Part shown: positions 1 to 5,275 of the stretch, piece by piece
Numbering within the stretch: the stretch's first letter is position 1
Layout of the letters: every line of letters begins with the position of its first letter
From: Cellvibrionaceae bacterium
GTDB taxonomy: Bacteria > Pseudomonadota > Gammaproteobacteria > Pseudomonadales > Cellvibrionaceae
DNA length: 11,599 nucleotides
Assembly: GCA_025800435.1 (NCBI GenBank)
Contig: JAOXRV010000672.1
Location: 1-11,599, forward strand
Direction of reading: 5' to 3'
The notes under the pieces: generated by a model
Told to the model about the DNA's origin: nothing
Database searches by the model: none
Seen by the model: only the letters and a program-made list of their open reading frames with translations
Made by a program: the position numbers and the translations under genes

Positions 1-91
1 GGAGCCAGGGATGGCGGACGAGAGCTACAGGGACGTATTTACCGCGTCCCCCAGAACCCCCACCGACCACAAGACTCGGCGGCAAAGCCCC
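1..91 (+). repeat. Intergenic twin-GGA hairpin repeat, copy 1 (left arm outside window)
   Basis: This is the right part of the repeat seen complete at 2261-2384 and 3568-3692. Hairpin 1 (4-15, GCCAGGGATGGC) and hairpin 2 (26-37, TACAGGGACGTA) each have a 3-bp stem around a six-base ANGGAN loop. They are separated by the linker GGACGAGAGC (16-25), identical in all copies. The right arm is 48-77 and a conserved 14-nt tail ends in AAAGCCCC (78-91). The left arm must lie just upstream of the window, with its last base about 4 nt before base 1. The copy ends 43 bases before the leuC start, so the GGA strand would be part of the leuC leader if transcription starts upstream. Repeat identity is seen directly; the RNA role is inferred. 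Confidence 0.85.
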
Positions 92-97
92 AGTTTT

Positions 98-109
98 CTA
101 AATATTTAG
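98..109. repeat. 12-bp perfect palindrome upstream of leuC
   Basis: CTAAATATTTAG is a perfect 12-base palindrome, 25 bases before the leuC start codon. It is AT-rich and could be an operator half-site pair or part of a promoter, but no convincing -35/-10 pair is visible around it. A-T-rich palindromes of this size can arise by chance. Confidence 0.35.
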
Positions 110-134
110 CCTGAACACAAAAAGAGAAGTAACC

Positions 135-1562
135 ATGTCCGCCAAAACCCTATACGACAAATTATGGGACAAGCACTTCGTCACCGAACGGGACGATGGC
201 TCGGCCCTTATTTATATTGACCGCCACGTCATCCACGAAGTCACCTCGCCCCAGGCCTTCGAAGGCCTGCGCCTGGCCGGCCGCGAGCTGTGGCGTGCCG
301 ATAGCATTATCGCCACCCCCGACCACAATGTGCCCACCACCAGCGCCGAGCGCGCCGAAGGGGTAGCCGGCATCAAAGACGAAGTGGCCCGCATACAGGT
401 ACAAACCCTGGACGAAAACTGCGTCGACTTCGGCGTTACTGAATTCCAGATCAACGATCCGCGCCAGGGCATTGTCCACGTAGTCGGCCCCGAGAGCGGC
501 GCCTGCCTGCCCGGCATGACCATCGTCTGTGGCGACTCCCACACCTCCACCAACGGCGCCCTGGGCGCCCTGGCCCACGGTATCGGTACCTCCGAGGTCG
601 AGCACGTATTTGCCAGCCAGTGCCTGGTGGCCAAAAAGATGCAAAATATGCTGGTCAAGGTCGATGGCGAACTCGGCCCCGGCGTTAGCCCCAAAGACGT
701 GGTGCTGGCCATTATCGGCGAGATCGGCACCGCCGGCGGCACCGGCTACGCGATCGAATTTGGCGGCCAAGTGTTCCGCGATATGTCGATGGAAGGGCGC
801 ATGACCGTCTGCAATATGGCCATCGAAGCCGGCGCCCGGGTGGGCATGGTGGCTGTGGACCAAACCACCCTCGACTATGTACAAGGCAAAACCTACGCGC
901 CCAAGGGCGAGCAGTGGCAGATGGCCGTCGCCGAGTGGAATCAGCTGCACTCCGATGCGGATGCAAAATTTGATGCGGTGGTCGAGATCGACGGCGCCAA
1001 CATCGAGCCACAAGTTAGCTGGGGTACCTCGCCGGAAATGGTATTGCCCGTCAGCGGCAATGTGCCCGACCCGGCCCAAGAGAGCGACCCGGTTAAAAAA
1101 GAAGGCATCGAACGGGCGCTGGAATATATGGGCCTTGACGCCAATCAGGCGATTACCGACATCAATGTCGACCGGGTGTTTATCGGCTCCTGTACCAATA
1201 GCCGTATCGAAGATATGCGCGCCGCCGCCGCGGTGGTCAAAGGCCGTAAAAAAGCCGACTCGGTTAAAGAGGCAATCGTCGTGCCCGGCTCGGGCGTGGT
1301 AAAAGCCCAGGCCGAAGCCGAAGGCTTGGATAAAATATTTATCGACGCGGGTTTAGAGTGGCGCGAGCCCGGCTGCTCCATGTGTCTGGCTATGAACGCC
1401 GATAAACTCGGTGCCGGCGAGCACTGCGCCTCTACCAGCAACCGCAACTTTGAAGGCCGCCAGGGCTATGGCGGTCGCACCCACTTGGTCGGCCCTGAGA
1501 TGGCAGCGGCAGCGGCCATTGCCGGGCACTTTGTCGATGTGCGCGAAATGCAGCAGGCCTAA
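135..1562 (+). CDS. leuC: 3-isopropylmalate dehydratase large subunit
   Basis: With LeuD, this enzyme converts 2-isopropylmalate to 3-isopropylmalate in leucine synthesis; it acts in the cytoplasm and uses a [4Fe-4S] cluster. The 475-residue product has the usual length for bacterial LeuC. The aconitase-family signatures are visible: VCGDSHTSTNGALGALAHGIG near residues 131-151, and the three cluster cysteines at about C353 (in GSCTNSR), C414 and C417 (in EPGCSMC). The ATG at 135 follows GAGAAG (124-129) and the N-terminus matches the family (a KLWDKH-type motif near residue 9). It heads the leuC-leuD-leuB group; leuA is not in view, as is common in pseudomonads. No leucine-rich leader peptide is visible in bases 92-134, but any earlier leader is outside the window. 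Confidence 0.98.
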   Translation: MSAKTLYDKLWDKHFVTERDDGSALIYIDRHVIHEVTSPQAFEGLRLAGRELWRADSIIATPDHNVPTTSAERAEGVAGIKDEVARIQVQTLDENCVDFGVTEFQINDPRQGIVHVVGPESGACLPGMTIVCGDSHTSTNGALGALAHGIGTSEVEHVFASQCLVAKKMQNMLVKVDGELGPGVSPKDVVLAIIGEIGTAGGTGYAIEFGGQVFRDMSMEGRMTVCNMAIEAGARVGMVAVDQTTLDYVQGKTYAPKGEQWQMAVAEWNQLHSDADAKFDAVVEIDGANIEPQVSWGTSPEMVLPVSGNVPDPAQESDPVKKEGIERALEYMGLDANQAITDINVDRVFIGSCTNSRIEDMRAAAAVVKGRKKADSVKEAIVVPGSGVVKAQAEAEGLDKIFIDAGLEWREPGCSMCLAMNADKLGAGEHCASTSNRNFEGRQGYGGRTHLVGPEMAAAAAIAGHFVDVREMQQA

Positions 1563-1595
1563 CAAGGAACCCAAGAGGGCTAGGAGAAAAATTCT

Positions 1596-2240
1596 GTGAA
1601 AAAATTTACCCGTTTACAAGGCTTGGTGGCGCCCATGGATCGCGCCAATGTGGATACCGATTTAATTATCCCCAAGCAGTTTTTAAAATCCATCAAGCGC
1701 AGTGGCTTTGGCCCCAACCTGTTTGATGAACTGCGCTATTTAGACGAAGGCTACCCAGGCCAAGACAATAGCAAGCGTCCGCTCAACCCAGATTTCGCGC
1801 TCAACCAAGCGCGCTACCAAGGTGCCCAGGTGCTTGTCGCGCGTAAAAACTTTGGCTGCGGCTCTAGCCGCGAACACGCCCCCTGGGCCCTGGATGACTT
1901 TGGCTTTCGCTGTGTAATCGCGCCAAGCTACGCGGATATTTTTTACAATAACTGCTTTAAAAACGGTTTGCTGCCAGTCATCCTAAGCGAAGACGTGGTC
2001 GATCAAATCTTCCAAGAAATGTATGCCGAAGAAGGTTACCAGTTAACCGTTGACCTTGAAACCAAGCAGGTAATTCGCCCGGGTGGCGAAGCTCACAGTT
2101 TTGAAGTCGACGACTTCCGTCGCCACTGTCTGCTCAATGGCCTGGACGATATCGGCCTGAGCTTACAGCACAGTGAGGCGATTAAAGCTTACGAACAAAA
2201 ACGCCGCCAAACTGCCCCTTGGTTATTCGGTAGTTTATAA
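1596..2240 (+). CDS. leuD: 3-isopropylmalate dehydratase small subunit
   Basis: This is the small (swivel-domain) subunit that pairs with LeuC to form isopropylmalate isomerase in the leucine pathway. The product is 214 residues, the usual size for the proteobacterial type. Family motifs are clear: NVDTDLIIPKQFL at residues 18-30 and NFGCGSSREHAPWAL at 85-99, which helps form the substrate site. The start is a GTG at 1596, preceded by a good Shine-Dalgarno sequence AGGAG (1582-1586) at 9 bases. It begins 33 bases after the leuC stop, so the two subunits are very probably made from one transcript. Nothing is truncated. The following gap of 213 bases is filled mostly by an inverted repeat copy rather than a gene. 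Confidence 0.97.
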   Translation: MKKFTRLQGLVAPMDRANVDTDLIIPKQFLKSIKRSGFGPNLFDELRYLDEGYPGQDNSKRPLNPDFALNQARYQGAQVLVARKNFGCGSSREHAPWALDDFGFRCVIAPSYADIFYNNCFKNGLLPVILSEDVVDQIFQEMYAEEGYQLTVDLETKQVIRPGGEAHSFEVDDFRRHCLLNGLDDIGLSLQHSEAIKAYEQKRRQTAPWLFGSL

Positions 2241-2260
2241 ATTATGTAAAACCGGTATTT

Positions 2261-2384
2261 GGGGCTTCGATATCGAGCCTTGTATTGGCGGTTGCTTCTG
2301 GGGGACGCATAAACCCATCCCTGGGGCTCTCGTCCGCCATCCATGGCTCCCAAGCCCCCAGAAGCAACCGCCAACACAAGGCTC
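2261..2384 (-). repeat. Intergenic twin-GGA hairpin repeat, copy 2 (inverted)
   Basis: Complete copy in reverse orientation inside the leu gene cluster. Arms are 2275-2304 and 2355-2384: 29 of 30 positions pair, and the exception (2284/2375) is A-C on the + strand but G-U on the - strand. Read on the - strand, the 50-nt interior holds CTTGGGA, hairpin 1 GCCATGGATGGC (2336-2347), linker GGACGAGAGC, hairpin 2 CCCAGGGATGGG (2314-2325) and TTTATGCGT. The 14-nt tail is 2261-2274. Both loops have ANGGAN form only on the - strand, so the leu transcript itself would carry the complement. On either strand the long stem is strong enough to pause polymerase or attract RNase III, but no U-run follows it, so it is not a standard terminator. 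Confidence 0.92.
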
Positions 2385-2453
2385 TACTGCGCGCTGTAAT
2401 TAATGTGGTTGCCGGTGGTAAGAAGTGATTTTAAGTTTAGTGTGGAATAGAAA

Positions 2454-3527
2454 ATGTCAAAAACAGTTTTAATTTTACCCGGTGACGGTATCGGCCCCGA
2501 AATTATCGCCGAGGCCAAAAAAGTATTGGATGCGGTGAATGCCAAGTATAACTTGGGTATTGAATACACCGACGGTAGCCTCGGCGGTGCCTCCATCGAT
2601 CAACACGGCGTGCCCCTAAGCGATGACACTCTGGCTAAAGCACGCGCCGCCGATGCGATTTTGCTCGGCGCCGTGGGCGGCCCCAAATGGGATAAGCTAG
2701 ACCCGGCTATTCGCCCGGAAAAAGGCCTGTTAAAAATCCGCTCCGAGCTGGAACTGTTTGCCAATTTGCGCCCGGCCATCCTGTACCCACAACTGGCCGA
2801 AGCCTCCACCCTAAAACCTGAAGTGGTCGCGGGGCTGGATATCTTGATAGTGCGCGAGCTAACCGGCGGCATCTACTTCGGCCAGCCGCGCGGCATACGC
2901 ACCCTCGAAAACGGCGAGCGCCAGGGCTATAACACCTATGTATACGCCGAGCACGAAATTGAGCGCATTGGCCGCAACGCCTTTGAGATGGCGATGAAAC
3001 GCGATAAAAAATTATGCTCGGTGGATAAAGCTAACGTTTTGGAAGCCACCATGTTATGGCGTGAAGTAATGGACCGTTTGGCCCCCGAGTACCCAGAAGT
3101 AGAACTGTCCCATATGTACGTGGACAACGCCGCCATGCAGCTGGTGCGCGCGCCCAAACAGTTCGACGTAATGGTAACCGGCAATATGTTTGGCGATATT
3201 TTATCGGACGCGGCGGCCATGTTAACCGGCTCCATCGGCATGCTGCCCTCGGCCTCACTGGATAAAAACGGCTGCGGCATGTACGAACCCTGCCACGGCT
3301 CGGCCCCGGATATTGCCGGCCAGGGCATCGCCAACCCACTGGCCACTATTTTGTCGGTGGCGATGATGCTGCGTTATTCATTGGATATGCCGGAGCCGGC
3401 CAATGAAATCGAAGCGGCCGTATCCAAAGTATTAGACCAGGGCCTGCGCACCGCTGATATTTATACCGATGGCATGCAAAAAGTCAGCACCAGCGAAATG
3501 GGCGCCGCCGTCGTAGCGGCACTGTAA
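2454..3527 (+). CDS. leuB: 3-isopropylmalate dehydrogenase
   Basis: LeuB oxidatively decarboxylates 3-isopropylmalate to 2-oxoisocaproate with NAD+, a cytoplasmic step of leucine synthesis. The 357-residue product matches the family length. Visible signatures include the substrate loop RELTGGIYFG (134-143), the catalytic lysine region SVDKANVL (K192), metal-binding aspartates in NMFGDILSD (about D248 and D252) and the nucleotide-binding HGSAPDIAG (281-289), whose Asp fits NAD specificity. The ATG at 2454 has only a weak upstream GGAA (2444-2447). It is separated from leuD by 213 bases containing the inverted repeat, so it may be co-transcribed with leuCD or have its own weak promoter (TTGCCG at 2409 and TAAGTT at 2432, 17 bases apart, poor matches). 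Confidence 0.98.
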   Translation: MSKTVLILPGDGIGPEIIAEAKKVLDAVNAKYNLGIEYTDGSLGGASIDQHGVPLSDDTLAKARAADAILLGAVGGPKWDKLDPAIRPEKGLLKIRSELELFANLRPAILYPQLAEASTLKPEVVAGLDILIVRELTGGIYFGQPRGIRTLENGERQGYNTYVYAEHEIERIGRNAFEMAMKRDKKLCSVDKANVLEATMLWREVMDRLAPEYPEVELSHMYVDNAAMQLVRAPKQFDVMVTGNMFGDILSDAAAMLTGSIGMLPSASLDKNGCGMYEPCHGSAPDIAGQGIANPLATILSVAMMLRYSLDMPEPANEIEAAVSKVLDQGLRTADIYTDGMQKVSTSEMGAAVVAAL

Positions 3528-3567
3528 CCCGAAAACACCTGTAGGTAATTAAAAACTGCAGGATGCA

Positions 3568-3692
3568 GAGCCTTGTGCTGGGGTGTGCTTCTGGGGGCTT
3601 GGGAGCCAAGGATGGCGGACGAGAGCTACAGGGACGTATTTATCGCGCCCCCCAGAAGCACACCCCGGCACAAGGCTCGGTAGCGAAGCCTC
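3568..3692 (+). repeat. Intergenic twin-GGA hairpin repeat, copy 3
   Basis: Complete forward copy between leuB and asd. Arms are 3568-3597 and 3649-3678: all 30 positions pair on the + strand, one as a U-G wobble (3579/3667), which is A-C on the - strand. The interior holds CTTGGGA (3598-3604), hairpin 1 GCCAAGGATGGC (3605-3616), linker GGACGAGAGC (3617-3626), hairpin 2 TACAGGGACGTA (3627-3638) and TTTATCGCGC. The tail GGTAGCGAAGCCTC (3679-3692) matches the tails of copies 1 and 2. It lies 41 bases after the leuB stop and about 100 bases before asd. It may end the leu transcript, protect its 3' end, or form part of the asd leader. Confidence 0.93.
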
Positions 3693-3716
3693 GGGCTACT
3701 ACCAACTTAATTAAAA

Positions 3717-3728
3717 GCGCTTAAGCGC
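3717..3728. repeat. 12-bp perfect palindrome in the asd leader
   Basis: GCGCTTAAGCGC is a perfect palindrome 61 bases upstream of the asd start. It may be an operator-like site or the base of a small hairpin. No regulator can be assigned from the sequence. Confidence 0.35.
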
Positions 3729-3750
3729 CAACAATAGCAAAGCAAAAGCC

Positions 3751-3770
3751 GGCCCGGGTGCGCTCGGGCC
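3751..3770 (+). promoter_or_regulatory. GC-rich hairpin in the asd 5' leader
   Basis: Bases 3751-3758 pair with 3763-3770 (eight pairs, one G-U) around the tetraloop TGCG. The hairpin ends 19 bases before the asd ATG and is not followed by a U-run, so it is not an intrinsic terminator. It could influence leader structure or mark the remnant of a leuB-side terminator. Regulation is inference only. Confidence 0.4.
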
Positions 3771-3789
3771 GCATACTGAGAGAAAGACA

Positions 3790-4902
3790 ATGCGAGTAGG
3801 ATTTATCGGCTGGCGCGGAATGGTCGGCTCTGTACTAATGGAGCGCATGCGCGCCGAAAACGACTTTGCCGGCGACGATATCGAACCGGTATTTTTCACC
3901 ACCTCCAATGTGGGCGGGCAGGGGCCGGCCATCGGCCGGGATATTCCCGCCCTGCAAGACGCCTACGATATTGAGCAGCTCAAAAGCCTCGATGCGGTGC
4001 TCACCTGTCAAGGCGGCGACTACACCAAGGCGGTCTACCCCAAACTGCGCGAAGCGGGCTGGCAGGGATACTGGATCGATGCAGCCTCGGCCCTGCGTAT
4101 GGAAGACGACGCCATTATCGTACTCGACCCGGTTAACAACGGCGTAATCCGCGACGGCCTGGCCAAGGGCGTCAAGAACTATATCGGCGGCAACTGCACC
4201 GTCAGCCTGATGCTAATGGGCCTAGGTGGCCTGTTTAATGAAGGTTTGGTCGAGTGGGTCTCGGCCATGACCTACCAGGCGGCCTCGGGCTCAGGCGCTC
4301 GCAATATGCGCGAGCTGCTAAACCAGATGGGCGACCTGCACAACTATGTGGCCGATGAACTGGCCGACCCGGCCAGCGCCATTTTAGAGATCGACCGCAA
4401 AGTGGCCGAACGTATGCGCAGCAGCGAGCTGCCCAGCGCTGAATTTGGCTTCCCCCTGGCCGGCAGCTTACTGCCCTATATCGATACCCAGCTCGATAAT
4501 CGCCAAAGCCGGGAAGAGTGGAAGGGCCAGGTCGAGACCAATAAGATCCTTGGCAGCCGCAAGCCGATACCCATCGATGGTCTGTGTGTGCGGGTCGGGG
4601 CCATGCGCTGTCACTCCCAGGCGCTGACCATCAAACTCAACCAAGACGTGCCGCTGGCGGATATTGAGCAAATTTTGGCCAATGCCAACCCCTGGTCGAA
4701 AGTGGTGCCCAATGAGCGCGATATCACCCTGGCCGAGCTGACCCCAACCGCCGTTACCGGTACCTTAACCGTACCGGTCGGGCGCCTTCGCAAAATGAAT
4801 ATGGGCGAGCAGTACTTGTCGGCCTTTACCGTCGGCGACCAGCTGCTGTGGGGGGCCGCCGAGCCCCTGCGGCGTATGCTGGCGATCCTGCGCGAAGCGT
4901 AA
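3790..4902 (+). CDS. asd: Aspartate-semialdehyde dehydrogenase
   Basis: Asd reduces aspartyl phosphate to aspartate semialdehyde with NADPH, the branch step toward lysine/diaminopimelate, methionine and threonine, in the cytoplasm. The 370-residue product is of the enterobacterial/pseudomonad type. It begins with the nucleotide-binding pattern GFIGWRGMVGSVLM (4-17). The active-site cysteine is C136 in YIGGNCTVSL, and the acid-base histidine is likely H275 in GAMRCHSQALTIKL; these correspond to C135 and H274 of the E. coli enzyme. The ATG at 3790 follows GAGAGA (3778-3783) with 6 bases between. Only one asd-like gene is seen; pseudomonads often carry a second, usg-like copy just before fimV, and it is absent here. 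The 262-base gap to leuB suggests separate control. Confidence 0.98.
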   Translation: MRVGFIGWRGMVGSVLMERMRAENDFAGDDIEPVFFTTSNVGGQGPAIGRDIPALQDAYDIEQLKSLDAVLTCQGGDYTKAVYPKLREAGWQGYWIDAASALRMEDDAIIVLDPVNNGVIRDGLAKGVKNYIGGNCTVSLMLMGLGGLFNEGLVEWVSAMTYQAASGSGARNMRELLNQMGDLHNYVADELADPASAILEIDRKVAERMRSSELPSAEFGFPLAGSLLPYIDTQLDNRQSREEWKGQVETNKILGSRKPIPIDGLCVRVGAMRCHSQALTIKLNQDVPLADIEQILANANPWSKVVPNERDITLAELTPTAVTGTLTVPVGRLRKMNMGEQYLSAFTVGDQLLWGAAEPLRRMLAILREA

Positions 4903-4950
4903 TTCAGCAAACTGTTTAAGTCCTGCGCAAAGTGGGGCCTTAGCTGTGGT

Positions 4951-4968
4951 GCCCAGCTTGTGCTGGGC
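4951..4968 (+). terminator. Possible terminator hairpin after asd
   Basis: GCCCAGCTTGTGCTGGGC forms a perfect 7-bp stem with a TTGT loop, 48 bases after the asd stop codon. The downstream bases (GCTGTTCAAATTCTC) are only weakly U-rich, so termination efficiency is uncertain. Confidence 0.5.
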
Positions 4969-5072
4969 GCTGTTCAAATTCTCAACACCGCTGTGACCTC
5001 TCTCTCATTATTCCCTGGTTTCTTGAGGGACTTATATATATTGCCCAAAAATAAGCCAATTCAGGTGTTAAA

Positions 5073-5108
5073 AAATAGGCGAATAGTTGCGAAAAGCCTA
5101 TTTATAAT
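5073..5108 (+). promoter_or_regulatory. Candidate fimV promoter with overlapping dyad
   Basis: A perfect sigma70-type -10 box TATAAT lies at 5103-5108, but no good -35 is found 16-18 bases upstream. A perfect 8-bp inverted repeat (AAATAGGC at 5073-5080 and GCCTATTT at 5096-5103) spans the spacer and touches the -10 box. Such a dyad could be an operator for a repressor or activator that compensates for the poor -35. The leader to the fimV ATG would be roughly 160 bases. Confidence 0.4.
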
Positions 5109-5200
5109 GAATACTTACGTGCAAATTTGAAGAGTTATTCTAAGGTTTTAATAAAGCCCTCAAAGCGGTGGCCATCGAAAACCTGAATCACTCGTATTTC

Positions 5201-5213
5201 AGTGTTAAACACT
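5201..5213. repeat. Palindrome in the fimV leader
   Basis: AGTGTTAAACACT is a perfect 6+1+6 palindrome about 63 bases before the fimV start. It could be an operator-like site or a small RNA hairpin. No regulator can be assigned. Confidence 0.35.
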
Positions 5214-5263
5214 CAACAAAGTAGCTTGGCTTGAACTGTGTATGCAGACGCCAAACTCCTTTA

Positions 5264-5268
5264 AAGGA
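5264..5268 (+). promoter_or_regulatory. fimV ribosome binding site
   Basis: AAGGA sits 7 bases before the ATG at 5276 and decides the start: an upstream in-frame TTG at 5231 would place 15 residues in front of the signal peptide and has no such site. The sequence is the right half of the palindrome TCCTTTAAAGGA (5257-5268), so a 4-bp hairpin could partly hide it. Confidence 0.75.
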
Positions 5269-5275
5269 TAGTCCT

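Larger units (their letters stand above)
4903..5275. other. Gene-free region between asd and fimV
   Basis: I see no protein gene in these 373 bases. They hold a possible asd terminator (4951-4968), a promoter-like TATAAT (5103-5108) overlapped by an inverted repeat (5073-5103), a palindrome (5201-5213) and a Shine-Dalgarno sequence within a small palindrome (5257-5268). The stretch 5031-5160 is clearly more AT-rich than its surroundings, as expected for a promoter and leader. No degraded remnant of a second asd-like gene could be recognised by eye. Confidence 0.6.

Noticed and set aside
162..1079. A 305-codon open frame on the - strand within leuC
   Set aside because: Low-complexity Gly/Ala/His-rich product antisense to well-conserved leuC; a GC-rich shadow.
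2301..2359. Standard rho-independent terminator in repeat copy 2
   Set aside because: There is no U-run after the long stem and the loop is 50 nt with its own conserved hairpins.
2173..2403. A 76-codon frame running from the leuD end through repeat copy 2
   Set aside because: It overlaps leuD in another frame and its second half is the repeat; the product has no family features.
1..3692. CRISPR array
   Set aside because: The repeats are over 1 kb apart, inverted in one case, and separated by genes, not by short spacers.
5231..5275. Upstream TTG start for fimV
   Set aside because: It would add 15 residues before a clear signal peptide; the ATG at 5276 has a good ribosome site.
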